A DNA stretch of 64,000 bases from Aplysia californica. Lineage: Eukaryota > Mollusca > Gastropoda > Aplysiida > Aplysiidae. This document shows, piece by piece, positions 44,586 through 59,500 of this stretch. The notes beneath the pieces were generated by a model. That model was not told where the DNA came from and did no database searches. It saw nothing but the letters and a program-made list of their open reading frames with translations. A program made the translations under genes and the position numbers. Within the stretch, counting starts at the first letter, position 1. Each line of letters opens with the position of its first letter. Location: NCBI RefSeq assembly GCF_000002075.1, contig NW_004797271.1:3731985-3795984 (forward strand). The letters are read 5' to 3'.

Positions 44586-47500
44586 GTAAAGTAGCAGTTT
44601 TGTTCATAAGTACACCCTGGACCTTCAATTATTGTTTTCATTTTAATTCAATGGTAAATCGGTCAGTATGGTATAATAAACACTAGCTTGTCATCAGCAA
44701 AATATACCATACAAATATCATCTTCTTTATAAATAAATGTCTTGACAGGCTGACTGTAAAAAGTTAACTTAATTTTAAATCATGAACATTTTGGTCAAGT
44801 GCCATCAAATATCATTTATAATGGCCAAAAAATGTTGGGTAATATAATTTCCTTGCAACACCAACAATATCATGTACTATTTTTTCATCGTCTGTCTTCA
44901 CTTTTTATTGCTCCTCACCCCCAATAATAGTTTGATTTGTCTGTGGCGAGTACCAAAAATAGAATTATTAGTGGAAGTGTTGTTGAAGTATCACCACCCC
45001 CCCCCCTCCCCCCATTGTGCTGCAATATAGGCTATAGGACTTACTGAACTGTTTCAGGGCTTTACTACAGTTTGCTACAAAGGCTTACCAAGAATTTTAT
45101 TTCAGGGTTCTTTGAATTTCCATTACAGAAGACCTGATAGATCATTCACCTGAATTACTTTATCTGTGTTTTCAGTATTCACTTTTCTCTTTCATCTATT
45201 TTCTTTTCAGTCATTGGCCCTGCTGGAAACAGATTTGCCTGCGAAACTGAAAGTGCTTGAAATCCTTCAGATTTTCTCCAAAAATTCTGGTAATTGAACC
45301 AAAATGTTTGTTGAGAAATGTGTTAGAATGAAAATGACAATGGCATATAATTGAAAATGATCTTTATCTTTTGATGAAATTATTTCAGTCTGTAAAGGAA
45401 TGAGGAGACCATGTCTTTTAAGCCCTTTGAATCCTTTATAGTACTAATCCAGAGTACAGTTTGTAACCTGTGTTAGATGGAAAACTAAATCTTATCAGTA
45501 CCATAATGTAAACCAAAAGAACAAATTGTCAATTTTCCTACATATCAGTAGCAGCAGTGAATTATTAACATGCTCTATATATATGTTAAATGATGTACCT
45601 TACAGGTTCTATGTAATTTTCCTATCACAATCACTTTATTTTATTCAAGTTGTTAGTTTGAGTTGGTCTTACTTTTTCTTTATTTTCTCATCTGAAAAGT
45701 CTTTTCAATGCTTTTTCTAATGTAATGTGAAAATGTTACTGTTTATTATATTACAGTGAAGAACTGTGACCAGATGCTCTTTGTTGATGGTGGAAGACGA
45801 ATCTGTTCTCGTCTGATGGACCCAGACTCTAGTGGACAGCTTTTATTTCGATCAGTGGAAACTCTGTGGAACCTAATGGAGAACGGGGACAAAGCAGTAC
45901 TGGCTAAACAGCTCAACAACCTGACCTGCATCAGGTGAATGGATGGAGATTCACTGTCTTTTTAGCACATTCCTGACACTCTTTCATTCTCTTAAGGCAT
46001 CAAAAAGATCTTGAAGTTGGTAGTCAATTGACATGATGTAGCCTACTAGAATTTTAGCCATTTAAAGATTCTTTAGTATATGAGCCATGCTCAAAAGGTG
46101 CACATGCCTGGAGTGTGTCTTTTCCTCCATCCACATCAAGTAACACAAATGAATAATATATTTAGACCTGTGGGGTTTTTTTATGTATTCAAACATGAAC
46201 AAATGTATACTATTTTGAATGAAATCAACTAAAATCGACAACTTTTAAAAATAGTTGTCAGTGATGTCCACAAATGGTTGATCCTCATACTGATCTGCAT
46301 TGTACAATTGTTCCAGTCAACTCCGAGACGCCTTTGTCTATCAGCTGACACAAGGGTACAGCCACTATGACCGACAACTGAGGAATGACCTCCTTGTTAT
46401 TGCTACTTTGGTGGCCTCCCAGTGCCCAGAAGCCCCCTTTGTGGAGACTGGATTTGCAAAACAACTTACCCTGTTTGCCACTTTTCAGGAAGGTATTTCT
46501 TGTGCTTATATATCACTAACAGGTTTTGTTGTTACAAATAAAAGGAAAGTCTACTTTTCTTTTTTTTAGCTCCTGTTTTAAAGAAGGACCATGCTGTTGC
46601 TGCTGTTAGGGCTTGCCATGATGAATCACCTTTTTTTATCTCTAGAGATCACCAGCCGTGCTCAAGAAAACACCTCACTAATAATAAGAAAGATTATATC
46701 ACTAATGATCTTCAAAACTCATTGTTGGCATCAAAGACTTAGATTGATGCGGATTACTGTATTAAGTGTGTGGGTTTGTGTATTAAGTGTGTGGTGGTGA
46801 AGGTAGGCCTATGTGTGTATGGGTGAATACATATGTGCACATGTACATGTGTATGTGTGCTAGTATGTGTGAGTTCGTATGTCTGTCATCTTCAAAGTAC
46901 ATAGGCATTAACTCTACTGTACCTGTTGATTCCAGTCAAGTCTCACAATGCCCTGGTCCGCCACTTGAAACTCCTGACAAATCATGAGGACTTTGAACTT
47001 CGGAAGTTGCTCTTCAACATATTGGTGGTTTTGAGCAAAGACAGCACAGTTGTCTCAGTAAGTGCTTTTTTGTGTTCCTGAGATGATTGACACAGAAGAC
47101 ATATATATTTTTGCAAGATTAAGATTCACAGCTTGTATTTCAAGTTACTAATTTGCTTTATTAAGTTTCTTTATTTATGTATGTGAAACTTCGGTTATAA
47201 TTACAAGTATGGGTCTTGTTCTTACAGTAATGCTTCACTGTTCCCAGTCTAGTGCCTTGCTGCCCCAATAAAAAAGATGAAAGACTGAAAATGTCATCAT
47301 AAATACCACTGATCATAATCCTTTGTGTCTACATGATACAGTGGTTAGTAAAGCATACACATAGTGAACAGAAGAAGACGCTTAGCTGCTTAGCATAAAC
47401 AAGTCAGTATTTATGTGCAATGTGGAGTGTAAGAAAAGATATAAGTGCAGTTTGTGGGCTGTTCCAGAGTCATGGTGTGCTTCAGTGAACCTGATGTTCT

Positions 47501-50500
47501 CTTGTTATCATTCCATAATCTTTTTTGGTTTTTTGTCTAAATTAATATAATGCATAACAAAGTTTTTTTGTCGAAAAGATTAACAGATGGGGGTTTTTTT
47601 CTTCTTTTTAAAATTTTCACAATCTTTTTATTGTCTTTAAAAGATTCTGCTGTATTTTGTGACATACATAGTTGACAAAGAAAGAACTCCCCTTATTAGA
47701 GTTAGAGGTAGTTGAAGTGCTCCTGACAGTGCTAAAATTTTTAACTACAGAATTAAATTACCATAACAAGAAAAGTAAAATCTTTTTATATATTTTTATA
47801 TCATGGTTATATTTACTTACCAGTTTTGCATTTTTCAATTTATATGCTCTGGATACAGCAATGTTTTCAAGAGCAGAAACACAGAACATGTTATTACTTG
47901 TATGATTTCTGATATATTTAGCATAACACCGGTAAAATTCTAATGTTTAACCCTTCCAGCCCCAGCCATTTTTGTGCACTTTCTAACCCCAGTCCCAGCC
48001 AAAACAGCAATTTTTCAGAAAGAGGCATGGATTCTAAAAAGTGATGTAGTATGAGCTTTGATACGAGGTTTAGATAATAACATACAATGTTTATAGGTAA
48101 GTGACAAATATTCTGAAAATTAAAGTTTGATTAGGTTCACTAATTTAGGCTTGGTACACCCCCCCCCCCCCCAAAAAAAAAACAAAAACAACAACAACTG
48201 GGTAACATACGCTCTTGGGACAGTGGGAGGTACAAGCGCTGCTGAAAATAATATATGCGCACGGGACTGGAATGGTTAAAATGTGATTACATGTATTTTT
48301 AAATCTGCAAATTGTTAGTAATGTTAGGCACTTGTTGATACCGGAAACATATTAGACATAAGGGACTAAACTTTCACTTTCACCTCTGTGCAGATTCTGT
48401 CCGATGGCCATCTCCTCTTGGCCCTGTTTTCCTTTGTGCATGCAAATGACAAAAAGACCGGGCCCCGGGAATGGAACCCCGCCCAGTTTGAAGAACTGCA
48501 GCTTCAGGCTATGGCCTGCTTGTGCACCTTGTGCCCACTTCTGCTGGAGGACTACATGACGTGTCAGGGCTCCACTCGCCTCCTGCTGTTGCTGGAGTGG
48601 TGTGTTGGTCCAGGTCAGTTTTTAAATGGAATGTCAACACTATTTTCACCATGAGTAGTCCATACATACATGTACTTTTTTTCTTTAAGACACATATATC
48701 TCTATAGAATTGAAAAGCCAATGTCAAACAATTCTTTGATAATATCATGATATCCACCTCCTTTTCCAACAAAGAGATCATTTCTTAAATCCAGTTGTGA
48801 TGGAAAGCAATGAGATACAGTTTTATGAAAAATGTCCCCTGTACTTCTGAATTTTTTTCTGTTGCTGTAATTTAGTGCAATTAAGTGAAACTTTAGGGCC
48901 TCTAAAATGAGCAACACTTTAGAGTTAATTAATTGATTTATTGTTTTAGTAGGTAGCGTAAACACGGCCTCGCGGGCACTCGCGGCCTTCCGACCGCATG
49001 GTATCGGTGAAATCAGGGTAATTCCGATCGCTGTATCTTTGCTCTTTCGCTATAAAACACCCAAGGCCGTACACCTTGTAAAAGTTCAACTTTTGATTGT
49101 TACAATGGTGTAAGTTGTTTATATATCCGATTATTAGGAGCTGGAGAATCGCCAATGAAAGCGAAGCCCCTCGCGGTCGGAATGCCTGGTCGGCCGGTTG
49201 AAAAATTGACACGCGTGCATTCAAATGCTTCGCGGAACGAGGGATGATTAAGTACCGTCTTTTCATTGACGGAGAACTGTAGAGCTTTAAACGGGCTTTC
49301 CCATGGTATATATTTCGCCTTTGGCGTTTAAATAGAAAGCTTTTAAAAATACTATCAAAATGTTTAAAGATCACTTTTTACACAAAATATGTAAAATACC
49401 GGCTTAAAAAAACAATCAGTTACAAGATCAGTTTATTTTCTATTAGAATAAAGTAATCAGCTTGGAATTATTTCTCATCAATCCTTCCGCGAGACTCGGA
49501 AAGCATGTGACCCCGCGTGCGGGGTACACTACAGTATAGAGCCGACTCGCTCGCTGCGGGGGCTGGTGCGGCGCCGGCCAGGTCAACGCTCGGTGTTTTT
49601 GTCGAAATAACGACAGATCATCGTGTTTGAGGTGATAAAATACTGATTTGTAATGATCTCAGTCTTGAAAAAAATTAGGCTCCATATATTTGTTATAGTG
49701 ATTGTACTCTGTTAATGTGGAGATGTTTAGTGCACTTGGTACTCTTTTATTGTCTGTTAAACATGGGGTTGCAGCCAGTGACTGACTTTAACAAATTTGA
49801 TCAAAGTTTAAACAACTACCATTTTCTTAAAAATTGACTTAGAGGTTAAAGAATGGTACCAAAATGCTCAGTGGATATAGGCCTTTCAAATGGAACAGAT
49901 AAATTTGGCATACAGCTACTTTGAAAATTTAGTTTCTGGTAGCCTACCTAGTTTTAGTCATCTATTTTACTTTTATCTCCGTACAGTATTTACATTCTTC
50001 CATATTTTCTTGTTTGGGACAGATGAATTCTGCGGACAAGGAAACAGCTTCCATGGTACTGGTGGTCGGGGAAACAAGAAGGCCCAAATGAGACATTGCT
50101 TGCGTCTGATGAGGAGTGTTGTGTCCACGGAGGATGAGGTTGTCCTGCAGGATCTGGCCGACCAAGGAGCCATCAATCAACTCATTGGTAGGTTTACAAT
50201 CATTTATTTTATTTCTTTTCTCTCAATTTAAAAAAAAACCTTTCTCTACTGTCAGTGCTAGTATTTCTTTTGCTCATAAAAGAAACTGCTCAAATGCGTA
50301 GATTTCATCTTTCCTCTCCTTTTTTCATTTCTCTTAAATGGCTACTGCTGGATGGGGTTGCCATAAAGATACTTCTCCTTTTCATGTTTTTGAATATCTC
50401 TGCTATAAGTAACAAACAACACTTATTTCTACCCACACTTATTCTTTTTGAATGATACACTTTTAACCCAAAAAGCCTGGGTTTTTGGTTGCTCTCTTAC

Positions 50501-53500
50501 TAAATACTTTTGACATTTCAACTTTTGTGCATTTTACATCAAGCTCTTGGTGACAGATCAAGTTTGTTCCATACACATACATGAGTGGTCTGCCTGTATC
50601 CTCATTATTGTCATGCTATTGTGGGAATGTTTCCAGTAATCTTAGTTTTAAGAGGCCCCTTAGAATGAGTTAGCTGCCAGGACCTCAGTAACAAAGCAGT
50701 AAGCTTCATTGTTTGACAAGACATTCTTTGCTTAAAGATCCATTGATCTCTAATGAATTCATTTTGAAAATTGAGTTTGAAAATCTCCGGCAGTCACGTC
50801 AATATTCAAGAGAGAGAGACAAATAGCAGGCATCTTTAGCCTGACATCTTTTATAATTTTTTAAATGGCAGATAGATGCTCTCTCTCTTTAGATGAGTTT
50901 TAAAAAAGCAAATCCTTTCTACTTTCTTGCTTCTGCTTCTGTTAATTTTGCACTTAAGTACGTTTCATACCTAGAGTCAGTTTTTCTTAGAATAAATACA
51001 TGATGTGCATTATGTTCACTAAACCGTAGCCAAATACAGAGATGCACTAATGATATAAGTTAATATTAGCTGGTCTGACTATGATCGAATGCACAAAAAA
51101 TGTAGTGAACACCGTTACCGCTATAAAAGTAAAAGTATTATGATATGCGTCACAGAGTGATTCTTTACTTTAAAACCTTTTTACTCAAACTCTTTATATT
51201 ATATCGAAAGCTTTTCAGCATTTGATTTAAAACCAAAAAAATACTAGATTATGTTTGTAAGTTGAACCATTTGTAAAAGGAAGAGTGGTTGTGTTCAGTA
51301 TGAAATATTCCGTGTAAATATGTGTGTACCTCTCTTTGTCATCTTTCTGGAGCTCTGTGCACAAAGTGTGAGTACTCTCTGAGTGTGTGCTTTTCTTCAT
51401 TACTGTACAAAGCCATGTATACCACTTGCTGGCTTTACAGCTTCGCTCATGAGATAGAGATGAAAGATTTTTGTTGACCTGTTCCTGTTTACGCCTCTGT
51501 TCAATATGGAGCATTGAAATCTACCAAATATTCAAGAGAAAAGTTCAGATACTGTAGATGATTTCAAGCTTCCAATTGAAAAAAAAAAAAACGAATACGC
51601 GTTCTTAAAAGAAACGGTTATCAAAATTTCTGATTTTCTTCGTCTTTGTAATATCACAGCAATGTGACCTTTGTGCCAACTATCAAGCATCCGGCTTGTT
51701 CAATTTGGCTAGTTTTGTGAGTGAAAAATCCTATTCTAATTTTATTGAATAGTAATAGTATTAATATTAATAATAAGAGTGTTATTTACTTGCTTTTGAT
51801 GTGCTTTTGTAAAAGGCTCCTTCCCAATGTTTTGTTATTGTTTCTTTCACGTAGTAAATTTGGCATTTGCAGTGTTTAAGTTTTAAGGACTGACATATGT
51901 TACACTAAAATCTACATTTGTAGCTGATAATTTTTTGTGTGATGTCTTCTTAATTCAGCAATTGGCTCCCTATCTGATTACCTTAAATTACAGTTCATCT
52001 CATTTTGCTATTATTATTTTTTTGCGTTTCAAGGAAATCAAGTTCAGTGTTATCAATATTTCATAGTGATAACTTTGTTTTTGTTCCCTTACTTCATGTT
52101 CCTCTGTCAAATGTTACTTTTTAGAGTCATTGAATTAGTACCTGATTTCAGTATTACAGATAGTTTGGTTCAAACAGTTCATTTGATTAATACTTATATT
52201 ATAAACATGAAATATCTATGAATTAGATCGCTGAATTCAGTTTTACAGGGGAGTGTCAAGAAAACACTCGCAATGGAAGACATAAATGTGCAGTAGCACT
52301 TTATGAAAAGATTCAGAATCATATGCTGTGTTTGCAAGAGAAAGCATTTAAAAGGTCATGATGAAATGTGGATCAGTATATACACAATTCTCTTTATATA
52401 TATATAAAGAGAATTGTTCTCATAGTAGACTGGAAAGTCAAGCATCTATTGCTCATGTATTTTACCACTATTTTGTATCCTGAGTGCTGTGCTCATTTTG
52501 AACATACTTATCACTTTGTAGGTTTTTAAAGCATGTACTCATATAAGATTGGCAAGCATAATGGAAAGAATGATTCTATAGATGTAAGGCAACAGAATGC
52601 AAAACATCAAAATCAAAACAGTCATGCCCCTCTTTTTTTAATGATGTGCTAGCTTTTTAAAGCAAGCTTTTTTTTTTTTCATTTTGTGATTGTTTCTACT
52701 TCTGCTGCTTTTGTATGTAATTTTATTTATATTTTAGAAATGTTCCTTGTTCAATTTTTGTGTTATGATTTATCAGATAATTATTTAACTATGTTTATCA
52801 ACATTTGAACCTTGGTAAGACCCTTGGATTAGATAACACTTTGATTCGATGTGTTCAGGCTTTTGTAGACAGGTTTATTTTTGTAAATTCTCTGCCGTGA
52901 TCCAACATATTATTCTAATTATGTTTGTTTTTCATTCAATCATAACGTAGAGCCTTGTATTTCCCCCCTCCTCCCTCTGACAAGGTATTTTACTTGACTA
53001 CATTGTATCCTTTACACAAATTTTGTTGTTCAAGTTGTTGATACTTCACTGAACTGGTAACAAGCAGTTTGATCAGAGCACAACGTAATCCTAAGATTCA
53101 GGGCTGAAATTCACCCTTGTTTGAGCAGGGAGATGGGAGACGGCATGTGGAAACTGGATACTCTGGACGGCCAGGACAGGTCACAGTCCTGGAGTCCAAA
53201 TCGTCCACCTGCTAAGTTTGACTGTTGTAGATGAAACCTTTTGACTTATTACGGCCCTCAAGGTTGTTGACCTTACCATTTTACACTGCAGTGTTATAGT
53301 GTTAGTGTTAGTGTTATGGTCAGAAGTGGAGAAATACTGGCAGTGAGATAGACAGTGTCTTTGACTTTGTTTCAGTTTCGGTTTCAACAATGTGAGGGTG
53401 AGGTGTACCTCTTTCATGCGGTGGGACTAGTAGCTTCAGTTAAGGGAAGCCTTGTGAAAATTTTTTTGAGTTAATGAACCAGTAGGTTCCTCATTTTTTG

Positions 53501-56500
53501 GCTATTTGAAAGAAAGCTATACTCTTATTCAACTGGTCAGATAGAGTTGTGTAGACGTACAAGCCAGTTCGCACTTGTAGAACTTGACCTCTGTGTTGCT
53601 TCAAAAAGACATACTTGGCCCAAGCAGTGTCATGTGTGTGCTGCTGGGAGTACTGGGAGGGCAAGATACAACATCCCAGCAGAGAGAAGGAAGTACAGTT
53701 GAATCTGCTTCAATGGCCACCTGCCCAAGACTATCACCTGTACAAACAATCACATCCCATGACTCCCCTTGTTTTTAAGAAATAATATGACTCTATGCGA
53801 TTTCTAATGCACTTGATAGATTCATTAACCTTTGTAAGTTGGCAAGAGCCTACCATGGCCAAGGGGACTTATTTGAAATACTGTTCTTCTTGTAATAGTA
53901 ATACTTTACAGGACATTAGTTTATTGCTGAAAAATAGAGTATTAGAAGTATTATAAGCCCTACCTGTGATACTTTCAGAATCATTATTTTGAACAAGCTT
54001 TAACTACAATATGATTCAGATGGCTCCGTTTGCTAATCTCCCTGATAAGAAATATTTGACTCTTGTATGTCATTTGTTTCAATTAATATAATATCGTTTA
54101 CCTTTTGTATATTACTTATTGATGAATTCTTATTGAAGAAATGGCAAGATCTGAACAAAAAATGTATAGGGAAAAATAATGGCATGAAGGCCAATGGTAA
54201 TTTCAAATTTATTTTATTCACAATCCATATGTTGGTTGTCTGTTACAGGGGTTCTGAATACAGCCTTCACCCAGAGAACAGATGAAAATGATGTTGTGGA
54301 GATTGAGATGCAGTCTGACATTCTCTTCATTCTGTCCTGTTTGTGTGATGGGGACATGCACCGCAAGGTATGAATAATGAATATAAATGTGTTGTGGGTT
54401 TTGGTTTTTGTGGTCAAAACTGTTCTTATTTAGTTAATAGTGAACTTAAATGCAGCATCTTACACTTTTATAGTCTTTTCAAAGGATAAAAGGTTATTGG
54501 TGTCACCTCTTTCCAACTAAACACATAGCTGGTGTCTAAGATATTTCAAGAGAAATGGATACAACTGGCACCTCTCTTGGATTCAAACCTTGGACAATCG
54601 AAAATTGGCCAAGTTCATTTGCTTACTGCACAAAAACAACCAGCTGTCATTTTGTGTCACTTCGTGTGTCTCAATGAGTATAGGACAAACAGAAAACGAA
54701 TTTTAGAGCCGTATGATTTCAGCAGTAAGAACAAGTATAGTTGAAGTTATAGATTAATATCTTCAATTTATTTTCAATCATATGTCCTGGATTGTTTCAT
54801 AGGATTACATACGGTACAGCAAAAAAATGTTCAATCTTTCATCCACATATTTTCCTCTGTTTACCCTTGTTTTTTTCTTTAATAACACATCTGGCCTGGT
54901 TGAGTAAATATAACAATAGAATAATGAATAACTTTCTCTACAGGAACTCTTTGGTGTCCAAGGTGTTGATATGGTTGTTCGTTACCTTCGCACCGATACA
55001 CGGCTCCTCAACAGTGGACTGGGTCACCACAAACTTCTCCTGGCTTCTATTGACTGCACTTGGTATGATCAAATGTGGTTTCTCTGTTCCTGGAATGAAA
55101 TTTAAAATGAAAATGCATCAAGTCTGTGTTCAGTATTATATAAGAAATTCTGTATTAGTATTAGAATTTAACGCCCGCTATAGGAAGGAGAATACTTGAG
55201 CAAATACTGTGCAGGGGGCTGTGCTAGTTGATTTCTGTGGGACATCGTCATGCTGTTCTGTAGGAAATATCACAGATCAGTAGTAGAAAACAGAAGCCGT
55301 AACATTAATATCCAATGATATACGTGTTAGAAGAAAGGTAAGCGTAGCTACGGTTAAATTATTTTAGGAGAGTTAAGTTCCTCCGAATTAACTTCTATCT
55401 CTGACAAGGCTAAGGATTAAGAAGCCTTTCAAAAGATTCCAAAACTCACATCAACTGCTGTATGGATCTGTACTATATATCTAATTCATATATATATAGA
55501 TTGTGAAGAGCATAGAGCTTGCTGTTGAGCAGGGATTTGCGCTATACAAATTCTATCTATTATTATTATAATAAATTATTTAATTGTTACTTTTTTATGC
55601 TACCACTATTGAAAAGCTTATTCATATAATTTGGTATTTTGCAAATGTAAGTTATAAAGTGAAGAATCTGAATTGAAACAATTTGTGTTTGTAAACATTT
55701 ATTCGCAGGTGTGCGATTGTTGGTTGCTTTGTCACAGAAGACTACTTCCTAGAGAAGGAAGGAGTTTTCCTGCTCTTTGACCTGCTGGAGGTAAGATTTT
55801 TTTTCTTTAGCACTGTAAAAGTAGAGCTCTGTAAAAACTTTTAGGTCAAAGTTTTTTTTATGTGCAAGAGATGCCTCTGAAATTTCAAATTCATCTAAAG
55901 ATATTCAACATGATAATGTGATATTTTCACCGGTAACCACTCTTCTTTTCATTAAATATCTCGCCATTTGTTAGCTGACCAACTATGTATTTCCATCGGT
56001 TTTCACCTCTATTTCAAATTGCTTCAGGTCTGTCCCAAGAACATGCATAATGTGATTCTGGGCTGCTTGCTGGATCTGTGCGAGAACCCAAAGACAGTGA
56101 ACCATGTGTTGACGTGGCGTGGGAAGGACGGATGCACTGCGTCTCACCTTCTGTGTCAGATCTGGCGACTGGAAGAGAGTGAGATCGGTGTGAGAAGAGA
56201 TACTCAAGGGGCTATTACAGGTAGGTGTTTTAGATAATTTCAATGATTTGGGAAATCAGCGTACTTTTACTTTTTAGTCTGCTAATGTCATCTCAAAATT
56301 TATAAAATATATATTGTCAGATCTAAAGGTATGTCTCTGCTGTGAGCACAATCTTGTCTTCTCTGAAAGACTTCTCTAGTGACTCAATTTTTTTTTCTTG
56401 TTTAATTGTAGAACTTTCCTTCTTCCATACATTGGGTACCATAATCAGTGTTTGGATCAGGTAAGGTAAATCTGATACACATTAAATAGATTAATAAAAA

Positions 56501-59500
56501 TTTCCCTCTATTCAGAAAATGATGTGAGAAAATGAAATAACAAATTTTAGTGCTGTTCTCATTATGTTTTAAGTTATTTCCGAAGCAAAACACTTAATCG
56601 TGTCATGAATCTGGGCTGAGACGAAAATATTTCTAGATGGATGAGAACATACTGTCCAGCCAGCTATCCTTTGAAAGAAATCAGAAGACATAGGAGTTAA
56701 TACCAATTTAACATCATAGATAGGGAATTTTCTTACCAACCAAACCCAGTACGTAAAATTGAAACATTCGTCATCGACACACATCGCAACAAATACAGGG
56801 GCCCCTCAAGGATGTGTTATGTCGCCAGTAGATGTTGATCAAATTTGCCGACGATTCAACCCTAATTTGACTCATTCAGGCTAACCATGACGAAACTGCT
56901 CAGTGGAATTTTATACTAAACTTTTCTGAGTGGTGTGAATGGTGTGAAACTCATAAGTTGGTTTTAAATGTGAAAAATTTATCACAGAACTTGTTGTTTA
57001 CTTTAGAAAAAAAGAAATTGCCCCTGCAGACACTCGAAATTAAAAATGAAAATGTCAAGCAAGTGTAATCTGGCGTTACAATAGACAACAACCTCAACTG
57101 GCATGTTCACACTTCTTTCCTGCATAAAAAAGTGAACAAAAGACTGTTTTTTCTGAGGAAGCTCATTTAGTTTAACATTGGCAAATCATGGATGTCCATA
57201 TTCAATCATTCAACCATAGAAAGTATGATCAATTTGTGTATGACAGCATGGGCCAGGAACACAAGACAATAAAATAAAGAAAATTATGGAAGCATACAAA
57301 ATTTCAACATCTACATTTCCCTACTTCTATGAATTATAGATTATCGCTTGCACTAGAAAAATTAATTCCATCTTTTTGGAAAATAAACACCGCTTGTTCT
57401 CTCAAATAAAAAAAAATCAATCAGAAGTAAAAGACCTAGGCTTCTGATCTGTAACAAAGAAAGGTCATTCTTACCATCATCCATTGAACTTCTACCATCT
57501 TAATCATCTTGATATAAGTATTCCTATGACCTTTAAAGCATGCAATATCAGAGTTATGGTCAGAATACTGAGTAATTGATCTAGCTTTACACTATTAATG
57601 TTTACAATTACTGTTCATTTATGATATTATGCATGTGACTGTGAGCCTGTTTGTGAGTGCAAGCATACTATTGTACTTAACTATTTTGATTATGTGACAG
57701 ATGTGTGTGGAGGAGAGGATGTGAGAGAGAGTGTGTGTGTGTATGTATAGGTGTGCACATGGGTGTGCGTGTGTGTGCATACGTGGTGAAACACCCAACC
57801 AAAGTGCCAGGATCTGGACAACAAAGATGTATCTTATCTTATCTTATCTCATCTAAACAATTTTTATCCCTTCTTATATTCAAACGCGAATTCTCTTGCT
57901 GTGGTTTATTTTGATTATTTTCAGTAACAAGAATATAGAGTAGCACAGGTGACAGAGCATGATTATTTCCACTCTCTGAGAACTAAATTTCCGTAAATAG
58001 GACTGTGATTATTACAGTGGAGTCCACTTATAACGAGTCCGGAAAAAACGAGAAGTCTTTTATAAAGGCACTATTCTAAAACCGTGTTTTTTTCTCCTCT
58101 TTACCTTTGTAAACAAAATACTGCTATAGCGCTATCAGACACACTTGTGAGTCGGTTATAGTGGAATATTGCTGCTGCTGTGCACATGGCATAGGCCAAT
58201 TATACATAATGCAAGACCTCGCCAGTTGAGAAACTTGTTGCTGATCTTTCGAAACAAAGAATAGGAGAGCCCATGTGCGTCAACAATGAAAGTCGGGGCA
58301 ACTGAGTACGGAGGGTGTGGCATGCGCAGACAAGCAGAACACATTGCGTGATAGGCCAGTTTAGATTATCAAGGCCTGCCATGCCTCTCACTTCTCCGAT
58401 GAGAGGATGGAGAGGTCACAGCAATGTGATGGATGGAGCGAATGTGTGACGTGCGCAAGCAGCAGACAGAATGCACCACAGGGTGAGGTAGGGTGGGGGG
58501 AAAACACAGCGGGCGAGTTAGCCCAGAGCCCTTTCTTTCTGATGGCCAACGCCGAGCTGTCAGTCCACATCGCTAGATCTAGCGCTAGAGAAACAAACCT
58601 GATTCGATTTTTGATCAAGTAAGACCTAGAGGGCATGTTGAAACTGAAACAAAATCCATCAGGGGAGATAGCAAAAGCAAAAACAGAACACCAAACTCAT
58701 AGATTAGGCTTACTTTACAGTTTCCCTTGAATCCTGCTATAACGGACATTTTGCTTCAGTCCCCTCCCTCTCGTTATAACAGGATTCCACTGTAATCTTA
58801 AAACATTTGCTCAGGGTTTTTTCAAATTATATCATAAAGTCATTTTGAATAATGAGTTTTGCTTTTTGCTTGTTCTCCCAGCTGAGGGTGCAACCTCGTT
58901 AATTTTGTTTGTTTGGATTATTTTCCCCTTCCAAGATGTGCACCATCCTTTGATGGGTCACATTCAAGTTGAGATGGGCACTGTTGCCATGCCAGCCTCA
59001 TGTGTCAGCCAGGCCATTGCTGATGTTGGAGAAAACATGAGGGCCAAAGTGTACTCCCTCTTCTGTAAAATGGGATTCACTGACCTGCCTGGACTAACAG
59101 TGGAGGACCACGTCACTCTAACAATCATAGGTAGGCTCAAAAATAATTTGTTCAATTTCTTTTTGGAGTGATGTTAGTAGGAACAAATGATTTCCTTTCC
59201 ACGCTTTGTCAGCTTTTTACATTTAGTTTTTCTTTGATTGTGACACATGCTGCAGATAAACTGAATGTATTATCACCTAGATTTAGGGACACTATGGATA
59301 TATGTCTATCGAGAGACGATGTTCTTTCCAACAGGATTCAACTTGAACTGACAAACTGGCGATTAGTATAGACATACTCAGGTTGAGACATCTGTGTTCA
59401 TAATCATATTTCTTTGGTGAAAATCGTGAAGAAACAATAAAGACATGCAATCCTGGGAAATGAAGGAGATATTGGCTACGATAAATTGAATGTATGCTCT

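Noticed and set aside
57705-57780. GTGTGT-rich stretch as a possible gene start
   Set aside because: Simple repeat within a LINE 3' region.
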